DNA from: Sphingomonas hengshuiensis
Lineage (GTDB): Bacteria > Pseudomonadota > Alphaproteobacteria > Sphingomonadales > Sphingomonadaceae
Direction of reading: 5' to 3'
NCBI RefSeq assembly: GCF_000935025.1
Contig: NZ_CP010836.1
Span: forward strand, 2,852,001 to 2,916,000
Length of the DNA: 64,000 nt
Below are positions 52,275 through 61,579 of the stretch, one piece after another. Every line of letters starts with the position of its first letter. Within the stretch, counting starts at the first letter, position 1. The position numbers and the translations under genes were made by a program. Below the pieces are notes generated by a model that made no database searches, had not been told where the DNA came from, and saw nothing but the letters and a program-made list of their open reading frames with translations.

Positions 52275-53621
52275 GTGGACGGCTCTCCGTTGGCAAGGGT
52301 TTGCGAGCGGATGCACTTGGTGGTCGGTGCGGCCATGTGTCCGGCCTTTGATGCGGCTGTCGTTGCCGCTGGCCATAATGCCTTCCGCGGACCGGATCCC
52401 TGATCAATTGCTCGCACTCGGGGTGCGGGGGCGTAGTAGGGTGGTCTGATCCGGGGGTGTCGACCGGCTTTCGTGCAATAGCTCCTTTGCCCTTTCCAAC
52501 CTCGCAGCGCAGCCTTCAGCCGCGCAGTCTCATGCGGCGACGGCCATCGGCTCGCGATAGCGTTCTCCGTGCATCATCATGGCCCATGCAATCCGGGCGT
52601 TCTTGTTCGCCAGTGCGATAGCAGCAACCTTTGGCTTGCGGCGCTCGAGCAGGCGGACGAGCCAGGTCCGGCGCGTGCTCTGCATTGCGCGTCGGATCAC
52701 GGCCATGGCGCCTGCGAACAGCATCTGCCGCAGATAGCGATTGCCGGCCTTGGTGATGGACCCCAGCCGCTCCTTGCCGCCGGATGAGTTTTGCCGTGGC
52801 ACCAAGCCCATCCACGCTGCCATGTTGCGGCCGCACCGGAAGACCGACGGGTCGGGCACGCATGCTATCAGTGCTGACGCCACCAGCGGCCCGATGCCGG
52901 GTACTTCCATGAGACGACGACCAAGCTCCGTCGAACGGGCCAGGCCGAGGACCTGGCGATCATTCTCGAGGATCTGCTGCTTCACCAGCTTCCATTGGGC
53001 AACGAGCATCTGCAGACACTGACGCGCTGCTGCAGGGAGACGCGCATCGGCCGCATCGTCGATGACCTCGAGCAGCCGGTCGACGCCACGGCGCCCAACC
53101 GGTGCGACGATCCCGAACTCCGCCATGTGCGCACGAATGGCATTGGTGAGCATCACCAGCTGACGGTTGAGCATCAGGCGCACCTTAGTGCAGCATCATC
53201 GCGCTTTGCTCCTCGGGCGCTTTCGGCGCAACGAAACGCATGGTGGGGCGCGTCACTGCCTCTGCGATCGCCTCGGCATCGGCCATGTCGTTCTTCTGCC
53301 GCTTCACATAGGGCTTCACATATTGGGCAGGCATCAGCCGCACCTCATGGCCAAATTTGGCGATCTCGCGAGCCCAATAATGTGACGTCGCGCAGGCCTC
53401 GATCCCGACCAGACAGGGCGGCAGCTTTTCGAAGAACGGCAGCAACCGCGCCCGCGTCAGCCGCTTCTGCAGAATGGTTGTGCCGGCTTCATCCAGCCCA
53501 TGCAGCTGGAAGACCGACTTCGCGATGTCCAATCCGATCACATGTACGTTCGCCATGGCACTTCTCCTCCATTCGACCGGAGCAGATTAGATCGACTCCG
53601 CGGTGATGGAGAGCCGTCCAC
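52275..53621 (-). mobile_element. IS110-family (IS1111-like) insertion sequence
   Basis: Encloses an IS110-type transposase. Near both ends lies the same 14-bp sequence inverted, GTGGACGGCTCTCC (52275-52288) and its complement (53608-53621), like the subterminal repeats of the IS1111 group. True ends may lie some bases outside. About 240 bases between transposase stop and the left repeat are non-coding, as usual for this family. The transposase is frameshifted, so the copy is probably inactive. Confidence 0.78.
52530..53556 (-). pseudogene. IS110-family transposase, broken by one-base insertion
   Basis: The 5' part (53556-53185) reads MANVHVIGLDIAKSVFQLHGL, with the DEDD-type acids of IS110 (Asp in GLDIAK, Glu in VGIEAC, DMADAEAIAEA). 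It ends MMLH then TAA. The 3' part (53183-52530) continues in another frame with the transposase_20 domain (VPGIGPLVASALIA and the SGGKERLGSITKAGNRYLRQ helix). Removing one extra A at 53187 (plus strand) restores LHKVRLMLNRQLVML, as expected for the family. Total about 340 residues if repaired. Confidence 0.92.
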
Positions 53622-53664
53622 GGCATCAGTTGCGGACATTCGGCATCCGTGGTCAATTGACCGT

Positions 53665-53955
53665 ATGAGTGGAAATCCTGACTACAATGCGCTGATGCGC
53701 GACGTTTGCGTGGGGAAAGGTTGGTGCGGCGGAATCGTTAATGGCGAGCCGTGCCACGTAGACTACCTTATCCCAGAAACAGGGTCTGTAAGCGCCGAAC
53801 AGTTCGTCGAATGGCTATTTCAGGCCGAGGGCCTCGATCCATCATCCGAACCTGCCAAGTGGGGAAAACATAAAGACGGGCTGCGCGAGGCATTCGTCCG
53901 CCACATGGGTGCGGACGTGGTCGATGCTTCGGCACTCAAATGGGATGTCAGCTAA
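53665..53955 (+). CDS. Conserved hypothetical protein
   Basis: 96 residues from ATG at 53665: acidic, no membrane segment, with CVGKGWCGGIVNGEPCHVDYLIP and EFVRHMGADVVDASALKWD-like end. I recognise the composition of a small conserved proteobacterial protein but no named family. The frame upstream of 53665 belongs to the IS and should be ignored. Confidence 0.6.
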   Translation: MSGNPDYNALMRDVCVGKGWCGGIVNGEPCHVDYLIPETGSVSAEQFVEWLFQAEGLDPSSEPAKWGKHKDGLREAFVRHMGADVVDASALKWDVS

Positions 53956-54319
53956 CCACCGATTCCGGGCACTCGCGGCGAGCTTCGCCTGTACCGTCCG
54001 ACGCAGCAGCCGCCCCCTTGCAATCGCGGCGATGTTCCCCATATGTGCCGAACTTGCCGCCTTCCGGCGACCGCTCTTTGATCCCGTTAGTTATCCCCTC
54101 ACGTGCACGAAGCGGCGCGCTTCGCGGGCTCGACTCATGTTCCGGCTGGCGGTTCCCGCCAACTCCACAAGCCTAAACTTCCTAAACTTCGCATCCCCTC
54201 GCCGGCCCGTAGCGAGGCCTGCCGAAAAACGCGCATACGCCTAAACTTCCTAAACTTCGCTCGGTGGCCACCACCCCAGCGCGGTGGCAGCTAACCACCA
54301 CTACCAGCCGCTCCCCACA
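53956..54319. other. Non-coding region with a duplicated 22-bp motif
   Basis: 365 bases. Contains the direct repeat GCCTAAACTTCCTAAACTTCGC at 54171-54192 and 54239-54260, each itself made of two CTAAACTTC units, 46 bases apart. The rest is GC-rich with no gene. Role unknown; could be leftover mobile sequence. Confidence 0.65.
54171..54260 (+). repeat. Direct repeat (22 bp x 2, internal 9-bp units)
   Basis: Identical 22-bp copies at 54171-54192 and 54239-54260. Each contains CTAAACTTC twice in tandem. The spacer encodes nothing. Confidence 0.85.
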
Positions 54320-54892
54320 CTACCGCCGCCGCCCCACACTAGCATTCCCCGCATCCTCGTCCGCATCCGCAGGTCCCCCAAACACCGGCTCCCCGCGCCG
54401 CCGCCGGTCGACGAACTCCGCGATCCCCGCGCTCGTCCGGTCCAGCAGCGGATAGGTCGAGGACGAGGTGATCCAGCGCGGGCGCTGGGCCGGGCCGCCG
54501 CCGACGGTGTCGAACACCAGCACCATCAGCAGGAAGACGATGCTCACCAGCACCAGCCCCTTCAGCGCGCCGAAGCCAAAGCCCAAGGCGCGGTCGATCG
54601 GCCCCAGAAAGCCATCGCGCGTCCGCGATCCGATCGCATTGGCGATCATCCGTCCGCCGAAATAGGTCGCCCCCGCCAACATCGCGAACGCGAGCACCGC
54701 GCCGCCCTGCGCCGTGCCCACCACCCCCGCCAGCGCCTGCGACAGTGGCGTATGGAACAGCTTGAGCGCCAGCACGACCAGCAGCCAGGCGAGCAGCGCC
54801 AGCACTTCGGTCACGAAGCCGCGCATAAAGCCCAGGATCGCCGCCCCGCCGATCGCGAGCAGCACGATGATGTCGAGTCCAGTCAAGTTCAT
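54320..54892 (-). CDS. cvpA: CvpA family membrane protein
   Basis: 190 residues, four membrane segments starting MNLTGLDIIVLLAIGGAAILGFMRGFVTEVLAL, the CvpA signature. Ends in a charged, Ala/Arg-rich tail. Needed for colicin V production in E. coli and more widely for envelope homeostasis. It follows radA on the same strand, the standard radA-cvpA(-purF) order; purF is not here. Confidence 0.92.
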   Translation of the reverse strand: MNLTGLDIIVLLAIGGAAILGFMRGFVTEVLALLAWLLVVLALKLFHTPLSQALAGVVGTAQGGAVLAFAMLAGATYFGGRMIANAIGSRTRDGFLGPIDRALGFGFGALKGLVLVSIVFLLMVLVFDTVGGGPAQRPRWITSSSTYPLLDRTSAGIAEFVDRRRRGEPVFGGPADADEDAGNASVGRRR

Positions 54893-54957
54893 GGCAAAGC
54901 GCCCTCCCGCGCGTCCTTTACGCCAGCACAGCACCGCTGCGGAAGCGATTTGGCGCG

Positions 54958-56337
54958 CTACCGCCCCAGCAAATGATCGACGAATGCCCCCAGCGTCCGG
55001 AACCCCGCGATCGACAGGCCGCCGCCATCGGGCTTGGCCCCCGCCTGCCCCTGCGGCGCCATCGCGCGCCCAAACCCCAGCTTCGCCGCCTCGCGACACC
55101 GCAGCGGGCCGTGCGCCACCGGGCGCACCTCGCCCGACAGCGCGATCTCGCCGAACGCCACGGCGTCCGCCGCCATCGGCCGCTCGGCCAGCGCCGAGAC
55201 CAGAGCCGCCGCCACCGCCATGTCCGCAGCCGGGTCCTGCACCCGGTATCCGCCCGCGATGTTCAGATAGACTTCGCAGGTGGAAAAGCTGAGGCCACAC
55301 CGCGCCTCCAGCACCGCCAGCACCATCGCCAGCCGCCCGCTGTCCCAGCCGACCACCGCGCGCCGCGGCGTCGCCCCGCTCGCCAGCCGCACCACCAGCG
55401 CCTGCACTTCGACCAGCACGGGCCGCGTCCCCTCCAGCGCGGGGAACACGATCGTCCCGGTCACGCTCTCGTCGCGATTGGTGAGGAACAGCGACGAGGG
55501 GTTGGCGACTTCGCTCAGCCCCTCGCTCTCCATTGCGAACACCCCGATCTCATCGGTGCCGCCAAAGCGGTTCTTGGTCGCGCGCAGGATGCGGTACTGG
55601 TGGCTGCGCTCGCCCTCGAACGCGAGCACGGTATCGACCATATGCTCGAGGACGCGCGGCCCCGCGATGCTGCCGTCCTTGGTGACATGCCCGACGAGCA
55701 CCAGCGCCGTCCCGCGCTCCTTGGCAAAGCGGATCAGCTCGCCCGAACTCGCGCGCACCTGGCTCACGGTCCCCGCAGCACCTTCGATCAGGTCCGAATG
55801 CATCGTCTGGATCGAATCGATGATCAGCAGGTCGGGCGCGCTCCCCTCGCCCAACGTCGTCAAAATATCGCGCACCGACGTCGCCGCCGCCAGTTGCACC
55901 GGCGCATCGCCCAGCCCCAGCCGCCGCGCGCGCAGCCGCACCTGGTCCGCCGCCTCCTCGCCGGAGACATAGGCGACGCTCAGCCCCCGCAGCGCGATCT
56001 TCGCCGCCGCCTGGAGCAGCAAGGTCGACTTGCCGATCCCCGGATCGCCGCCGATCAGCGTCGCGCTCCCCTCGACAAAGCCGCCGCCCAGCGCACGGTC
56101 CAGCTCGGCGATGCCGCTGCGCATCCGCTCGGGCAGCGCGATCTCGCTGTTGAGCCCGCTCAACTGGATCGTGCGCCCGCCCGATTGCAGATTATGCCGC
56201 GCCTGGAACGGAGTCGCATTCGCCGCCACCTCCTGCACCAGCGTGTTCCACTCGCCGCAATCAGCGCATTGCCCCGCCCATCGCGACGCCACCGATCCGC
56301 ACGCCTGACACACATATCGTTTCTGGGGCTTCGCCAT
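54958..56337 (-). CDS. radA: DNA repair protein RadA/Sms
   Basis: 459 residues. N-terminal zinc ribbon CQACGS...CADCGEW (9-27), RecA-like Walker A GGDPGIGKST near 95-104, the RadA-specific KNRFGGTDE, and a Lon-like C-terminal domain (about 315-455, ARCGLSFSTCEVYLNIAGGY, DPAADMAVAAALVSA). Branch-migration helicase in recombination. Start at 56337 gives the family N-terminus. Confidence 0.97.
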   Translation of the reverse strand: MAKPQKRYVCQACGSVASRWAGQCADCGEWNTLVQEVAANATPFQARHNLQSGGRTIQLSGLNSEIALPERMRSGIAELDRALGGGFVEGSATLIGGDPGIGKSTLLLQAAAKIALRGLSVAYVSGEEAADQVRLRARRLGLGDAPVQLAAATSVRDILTTLGEGSAPDLLIIDSIQTMHSDLIEGAAGTVSQVRASSGELIRFAKERGTALVLVGHVTKDGSIAGPRVLEHMVDTVLAFEGERSHQYRILRATKNRFGGTDEIGVFAMESEGLSEVANPSSLFLTNRDESVTGTIVFPALEGTRPVLVEVQALVVRLASGATPRRAVVGWDSGRLAMVLAVLEARCGLSFSTCEVYLNIAGGYRVQDPAADMAVAAALVSALAERPMAADAVAFGEIALSGEVRPVAHGPLRCREAAKLGFGRAMAPQGQAGAKPDGGGLSIAGFRTLGAFVDHLLGR

Positions 56338-56393
56338 GGCGGCGACGCTAGCCGATCCGGAACAGGAAGGGAACACCGCTTGTGTGCGCGCCG

Positions 56394-57746
56394 TCAGAAG
56401 CTCGCCATCAGGTTGAGCGAGCCATAGAGCGTCGTCCCCCCGCCGGGCGCGTTCGGCGCCGCCTCGAGGAAACTCCCCTTGGCCAGCACCACCCCGTCCG
56501 CCTCGAAGCGCAACCGCCCCGGCCTGACCCACCAGCGCAGCCGCGCGTCGAGCTGATGCCCCGCAAACGCCCCCGCCTGCCCGCTCGCATCGCGCACCCC
56601 GGTCGTCGAGAACGCGTCGCGCCGCTCGGCCAGCCACAGCGCGTGATAGCTCGCAAAGGCGTCGACGCGCGCCGACGGCGTCACCTCCGCCCGCGCCCCC
56701 GCCGCCGCGATATTGGCGCGCCCCACCGCGTTATAGATACCCGAGGGCGCGAGGTCGGCGCGGCGCATCCCGAACAGCGTGTCGAACCGGCCATAGCTGC
56801 CACCCGGCCGGTCGCCGCTCGCGCGATCGACCTCCACCGACAGCCGCGGCTTCCACGCCCCCGCCAGCGTATAGCCGACATCGCCATGGACGAACCATGC
56901 CGACACCGGCAGCACCGCCGCCGCGGGCGCCGTCGATGCGCGCACGCGGCCCGACTGATAAAACCCCTCGACTTCCGCATCGACCCGCCCCTTCGCCGGA
57001 TCGCGCAACAGCCGCCCGCCATAGGTGTTCAGCGATCGGTTGCGCGTCGGTCGCCCCGGCATGTCGCGCTCGCCGAGATGGTAGAAACTCGCCTCGACCA
57101 TCACCGGCCCGATCGCGTGCGCCTGCGCCACCGTCCCGCCCCACAGCACCAGGTCGAACCCCTCGCGATCAGGCGCGACGCCGTTGCGGTCCAGCGTCGC
57201 GGCATCGTCGGGCCGGCGCTGCTGCGGCAGGACGTAGAGCAGGTTCGCATGCAGCCCCGCCTTGCCCGTCAGCTCGGCTTCGACGCCGGTATAGCCATTG
57301 GTCGTGTTGCGATAATCATCCGCCGCGACCAGCCGCCGCGATCCGATGTTGAGCATGAACCGCCCGCCCCGCACCACCGCCTTCACCCCCGGCGCCAGCG
57401 GCAGCGCGACCGCGGCATAGGCCTGGACCAGCTCGGCGGCATTGACTTCGCCCGTCGTGATCGGCCGCCCGGCATCGCCATAGGCCCGGCTGTCCCACAG
57501 CTCGCCGACCAGCGCCACCGGCCCCGACTGATAGCGCGCGAGCAGCGTCGAGCGGACATTGAACAGCGCCCCGCTGCTATCGGACCCCGCGACCGGCGAC
57601 GCATCGATCGCCTCGTACCGCAGCCGCACCGTCGCGCTCAGATCGAGTCCGTCCTCGGCGGCACGGGCGGGCGCCGCCGGCCCGGACTGGGCGGCAGCCC
57701 CCACCGGCATGACAAGCGCAACCAGCCCCAGCATTTCGCGACGCAT
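56394..57746 (-). CDS. Alginate-export-like outer-membrane porin
   Basis: 450 residues with signal peptide (MLGLVALVMPVGAAAQ) and alternating beta-strand pattern through 430 residues, ending in Phe (LMASF), as for outer-membrane barrels. The layout (VRLRYEAIDA, ARYQSGPVALVGELWDSRAY, FMLNIGSRRLVAADDYRNT) fits the AlgE/alginate_exp family, which in Sphingomonads often serves general solute export or uptake. No alginate genes occur nearby. Confidence 0.85.
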   Translation of the reverse strand: MRREMLGLVALVMPVGAAAQSGPAAPARAAEDGLDLSATVRLRYEAIDASPVAGSDSSGALFNVRSTLLARYQSGPVALVGELWDSRAYGDAGRPITTGEVNAAELVQAYAAVALPLAPGVKAVVRGGRFMLNIGSRRLVAADDYRNTTNGYTGVEAELTGKAGLHANLLYVLPQQRRPDDAATLDRNGVAPDREGFDLVLWGGTVAQAHAIGPVMVEASFYHLGERDMPGRPTRNRSLNTYGGRLLRDPAKGRVDAEVEGFYQSGRVRASTAPAAAVLPVSAWFVHGDVGYTLAGAWKPRLSVEVDRASGDRPGGSYGRFDTLFGMRRADLAPSGIYNAVGRANIAAAGARAEVTPSARVDAFASYHALWLAERRDAFSTTGVRDASGQAGAFAGHQLDARLRWWVRPGRLRFEADGVVLAKGSFLEAAPNAPGGGTTLYGSLNLMASF

Positions 57747-57895
57747 CGAACTTCCCCCCGGAAATGCCCCGCTTCCGCTTTACCCCGTTACCGCGCCGGG
57801 AGAGAGCGACTTCGCATTGCCCGCCGCAAAGCTCCGCTTCGACTGGGCGCCATGAACTTGCCCCCTCCCCCCCCGGTCGCTATGCGCAGCGCAAC

Positions 57896-59038
57896 ATGCA
57901 CCCCTCGGACCTCCGCGTCGCCCTGTTCAGCGGCAATTATAATTATGTCCGGGATGGCGCGAACCAGGCGCTGAACCTGCTGGTCGGGCATCTGCTCGCG
58001 CGCGGGGTTCAGGTGCGGGTCTATTCGCCCACTGTCGAGACCCCGGCGTTCGCGCCCACCGGCGACCTCGTCAGCATCCCCTCCTGGCCGCTCCCCGGCG
58101 AGCGCGGCGAGTTCCGCTTCGCCACCCGCCTGCCGCGCAGCGTCCGCGACGACATCGCCGCCTTCGCGCCGAACCTGGTCCATGTCTCGTCGCCCGAATT
58201 TGTCGGCCACGCCGCGATCCGCTTCGCGCGCGCACACGGCCTGCCCGTGCTGGCGTCGCTCCACACCCGGTTCGAAACCTATCCGCGCTATTACCATCTC
58301 GGCTTTCTCGAGCCTTTGGTCGTCCACCTGTCGAAGCGCTTCTACAACCGCGTCGATACCGTGATGGTCCCCGGCCAGTCGATGTGCGACCTCCTGCGCG
58401 AATGGGGCGTCACCACTCCGATCGGCATCTGGTCGCGCGGCGTCGACCACGCGGCCTTCAATCCGCAGCGCCGCAGCCTCGAATGGCGCCGCGATCTCGG
58501 CATCGCCGATGACGAGTTCGCGGTCGGCTTTCTCGGGCGGCTGGTGCTGGAAAAGGGGCTCGACATTTTCGCGGGCGTCGTCGCCGCGCTGGAGGCACGC
58601 GGGGTCAAGCACCGCGTCCTCGTCGTCGGCGACGGCCCGGCGCGCGACTGGTTCGCCGAGCGCGTCCCCGGCGCCGCCTTCGCCGGATTCCAGCGCGGCG
58701 AAGACCTCGCCCGCGCCGTCGCGTCGATGGACGTGCTGTTCAATCCGTCGGTGACCGAGACCTTCGGCAACGTCACGCTGGAGGCAATGGCCTGCGGCGT
58801 CCCCGTGGTCGCCGCCCGCGCGACCGGCGCGGTCGACCTGATCGAAGACGGCGTCAACGGCTTCCTCGTCCCCCCGCGCGAAATCGCAGGCTACACCGAC
58901 GCCATCGCCCGCCTGGCGCAGGAGCCGGAGTTAGCGGCATCGGCAGGCGCATCGGGCCACGCCAAGGCGCTGGGCTATGAATGGGACCGGATCAACCAGG
59001 CGGTGCTGGAGGCGTATCTGGGCTTGGTGCGGGGTTGA
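57896..59038 (+). CDS. Glycosyltransferase family 4 (GT-B fold)
   Basis: 380 residues from ATG at 57896 (start MHPSDLRVALFSGNYNYV). N-terminal acceptor domain and C-terminal donor domain with VGFLGRLVLEKGLDIFAGVV and the ExxE motif region FNPSVTETFGNVTLEAMACGVPVVA. Closest to GT4 mannosyltransferases of lipid or capsule synthesis (MgtA-like). Divergent from the porin gene; substrate uncertain. Confidence 0.93.
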   Translation: MHPSDLRVALFSGNYNYVRDGANQALNLLVGHLLARGVQVRVYSPTVETPAFAPTGDLVSIPSWPLPGERGEFRFATRLPRSVRDDIAAFAPNLVHVSSPEFVGHAAIRFARAHGLPVLASLHTRFETYPRYYHLGFLEPLVVHLSKRFYNRVDTVMVPGQSMCDLLREWGVTTPIGIWSRGVDHAAFNPQRRSLEWRRDLGIADDEFAVGFLGRLVLEKGLDIFAGVVAALEARGVKHRVLVVGDGPARDWFAERVPGAAFAGFQRGEDLARAVASMDVLFNPSVTETFGNVTLEAMACGVPVVAARATGAVDLIEDGVNGFLVPPREIAGYTDAIARLAQEPELAASAGASGHAKALGYEWDRINQAVLEAYLGLVRG

Positions 59039-59063
59039 GGGGGGCGACTGCCGTCGTGCCGGA

Positions 59064-59807
59064 TCAGTCCAGGCCGGTCTTGCCCGGCGCCCAATAGGCC
59101 TTGGCGAGCAGGCGCGCCGCCGGAAACGGCTGCGACCGCAGGACTTGCCTCAGCCTCTGTATCGTCCGTGCGTTCCCGGTCAGCACGATTGATGCGCCGG
59201 CGGCTGCGGCCTCGGAGAGCCCCGCCTCCATCGCGAAGATATGGCCATTCCCGCCTTTCCGCACGACCAGCGCCAAAGGATCGAGGCCCAGATGCGCGGC
59301 AACGCGCCGAGCGCTCTCGACGTCTTCGACTTCGAGGCAAGCCGATACGGCGCGCGTCGGGTCCTGGTGAATCGCCGCATAAACGAGCCCGATCGAGGTC
59401 TCATCCCCGACGACGAGTAGCGGACCCGGCAGGCACGACAGGTCCAACGACGCGCGCGGACCGAAGATATCGCACCGATCGCCGGGCGCCACCGTACGGA
59501 CCCACCCGCTTCCCGGTCCATCGCCATGGGCGTAGCCCAGAATACACATCCGCCCGGTCGACGGGTTCCACTCGACCGGAGTATAGGTCCGCGCGACGAA
59601 GGCGGAGCCCATCGCGATCTGCACCTTCTGTCCGGGCAGCCATGCCACGTCGGCAAGCGCGGGCCCCTCCAACGTGATCAGATGGAAGCGATCGGCCAGT
59701 TGCTCGTTCGCGACGATCGTCGCGGGCTTCATCCACAGGCGCATCACCGCCTTGCTGAACCGCCCCGGCTCCTTGGTGGCGCGTTCGGGCGAGCCGGCGG
59801 CGAGCAT
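59064..59807 (-). CDS. Siderophore-interacting protein (FAD-binding reductase)
   Basis: About 247 residues. FAD-binding domain with ARTYTPVEW (RxYTxR-like motif) and GPGSGWVRTVAPGDRCDIFGPRASL, then the SIP C-terminal domain with GDETSIGLVYAAIHQ. Family members reduce ferric siderophores in the cytoplasm. Coupled to the O-methyltransferase gene: its ATG overlaps that gene's TGA (a GTG at 59810 is also possible). Confidence 0.88.
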   Translation of the reverse strand: MLAAGSPERATKEPGRFSKAVMRLWMKPATIVANEQLADRFHLITLEGPALADVAWLPGQKVQIAMGSAFVARTYTPVEWNPSTGRMCILGYAHGDGPGSGWVRTVAPGDRCDIFGPRASLDLSCLPGPLLVVGDETSIGLVYAAIHQDPTRAVSACLEVEDVESARRVAAHLGLDPLALVVRKGGNGHIFAMEAGLSEAAAAGASIVLTGNARTIQRLRQVLRSQPFPAARLLAKAYWAPGKTGLD

Positions 59808-60496
59808 CACGCGACCCTCACGGAAAATTCGTTGCCGCGCCCCGCATCCGGCAGCGAAAACGAAAGATAGCCGTTGGCGGGATCGCGGACATAGGCCTGA
59901 TATTCGGGCTCGAACGCATTCTCGCCAAGAATCACTGCGCCCGGCTTCAGCCGCTGCTCAACCAGCTTGAGCACCGGCAGATACAGCGAGAAAGCACCAT
60001 CGACCAGCACCATGTCGACCGCGCCGCCCACGTCCTTCAACGTTTCGAGCGCGTCGCCGGCGCGGATTTCGACCAGATCGCCGAGTCCCGCCGCGTCGAG
60101 ATTCGCGCGCGCCCGCGCAACCTTGCCGGGCTCCATCTCGCTCCCGATAAGGTGCCCGCCGCCATTGTCGCGCAGCGCGGCGGCGAGATAGATCGTCGAA
60201 ATCCCCATCGACGTGCCGAACTCAACGATCCGCGTCGCCCCGCGGGCGCGGGCGATCGCATAGAGAAAGCGCCCATATTCTGGCGAGACCGCAAGGAAAT
60301 TATCGGCGTAGCGGCGATAGACCGTCGAATAGTCCGCACGCTCCCCGGCGAGAATATCCGAGATCATCTGCTCGGCCCCGCCCGGGCCGTTGAAGATCGT
60401 CATCATCGCCTCGAAATGTTCGCGGTCCGAATTCTCGGCGTCGCGATGGAGATCGTTCAGAAGATCGGCGACCCGGCTGGTCTGCAATGTGTTCAC
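59807..60496 (-). CDS. O-methyltransferase (class I SAM)
   Basis: 229 residues from GTG at 60496; the open frame runs on to 61195 but that is the reverse of the araC gene. Motif I VEFGTSMGISTIYLAAAL, then IGSEMEPGKVARARANLDAAG and VDMVLVDGAFSLYLPVLKL are typical for the COMT/Methyltransf_24 group. Its partner is a siderophore-interacting protein, so it may act on a catechol or siderophore-like compound, but this is a guess. Confidence 0.87.
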   Translation of the reverse strand: MNTLQTSRVADLLNDLHRDAENSDREHFEAMMTIFNGPGGAEQMISDILAGERADYSTVYRRYADNFLAVSPEYGRFLYAIARARGATRIVEFGTSMGISTIYLAAALRDNGGGHLIGSEMEPGKVARARANLDAAGLGDLVEIRAGDALETLKDVGGAVDMVLVDGAFSLYLPVLKLVEQRLKPGAVILGENAFEPEYQAYVRDPANGYLSFSLPDAGRGNEFSVRVA

Positions 60497-60631
60497 GCGC
60501 TTTTCCCTTTTTTCCGCGCTGCAAGCGGCACGGCCTCGACGGAGTGATGCGAAAGGGATACCGGGGCGCGGAGATGACGTCATTACGAAGCCACGACATA
60601 CTATTATCGAATCTCGCCAATCCTGGAGGGC

Positions 60632-61438
60632 ATGATGCCGATCCTGAACGCTATCGATGGTTTCGAGTGGATCGACCCCGACGATGTCCCCCGGCCGATC
60701 GTCGCCTTTGGTGCCCAAATGTCCGATGCGGACGGCTTCGAACTCGAACCGCATCGGCATCGCAAGGGCCAGATGCTGCTCGTCCAGCGCGGCGCGCTCA
60801 GTTGCGAGGTCGAAGGCGGGCTGTGGATCGTGCCGCCGCGCAGCGCGATCTGGATCCCCGGGGGCGCGCTGCACGCCATTCGCGCGTCGGGTGCGCTGGA
60901 AGGCTATGACGCCTTTGTCGATTCCGATGCCGCCGCGCGCCTGCCGCGTGCCTGTTGCGCGGTGGCGGTGACCCCGCTGCTGCGCGAACTTCTGGCGCGG
61001 GCTGCGCATCTGCCGTATTTCTATGAGGACGAAGGCGCAAATGCGCGACTGGTGGCGGTGCTTCTCGATGAACTGGCGATAGCGCCGGTCGAGGATCTCC
61101 ATCTCCCGATGCCAAGCGATCCGCGCCTGCGCAAAGTCGTCGACCAGATGATGGCCTCGCCCGCAGATCGGGGAAGCCTGAAGATCTGGGCGCACCGTGC
61201 CGGCATGGGCGAACGGACGCTGGAGCGGCTAATCCATCGACAGACCGGGATGAGCTTCGGCCGCTGGCGCCAGCAACTCGGCGTCGTGCTTGCCGTCAAA
61301 TGGCTCGCGGGCGGCGCCTCGATCCAGCAGGTCGCCGGGGAACTCGGATATGAAAGCGTCCCCAGCTTCGTGACGATGTTTCGAAAGGCGCTCGGCACCT
61401 CGCCGGGACGGTATATGGCGGAACGTCACTCGGGCTGA
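60632..61438 (+). CDS. AraC-family transcriptional regulator (NimR-like)
   Basis: 268 residues with an N-terminal cupin (LEPHRHRKGQMLLVQRGAL, PPRSAIWIPGGALHAI) and C-terminal double HTH (SLKIWAHRAGMGERTLERLIHRQTGMSFGRWRQQ and SIQQVAGELGYESVPSFVTMFRKALGTSPGRYM). Divergent from the methyltransferase/SIP operon with 135 bases between, so it probably controls it. Confidence 0.93.
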   Translation: MMPILNAIDGFEWIDPDDVPRPIVAFGAQMSDADGFELEPHRHRKGQMLLVQRGALSCEVEGGLWIVPPRSAIWIPGGALHAIRASGALEGYDAFVDSDAAARLPRACCAVAVTPLLRELLARAAHLPYFYEDEGANARLVAVLLDELAIAPVEDLHLPMPSDPRLRKVVDQMMASPADRGSLKIWAHRAGMGERTLERLIHRQTGMSFGRWRQQLGVVLAVKWLAGGASIQQVAGELGYESVPSFVTMFRKALGTSPGRYMAERHSG

Positions 61439-61561
61439 CGATCCGCCCCGACCCTGTGTCCCCTATTGCCGATCAAACAACTCTCGCCTGGGACGCGCTT
61501 GTGCCTAGCTAAGGCCGCAGCGCGATCACCCCCTTGACTCCCCCCACCACCCCGCTAAACA

Positions 61562-61579
61562 CTGAACCATATGGTTCAG
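61562..61579. promoter_or_regulatory. Perfect palindrome over the ArsR start codon
   Basis: CTGAACCAT/ATGGTTCAG, 18 bases without mismatch, with its centre at the ATG (61571). Likely the autoregulatory operator of the ArsR-type protein. No SD is seen before the ATG, which suggests a leaderless message. Confidence 0.75.
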
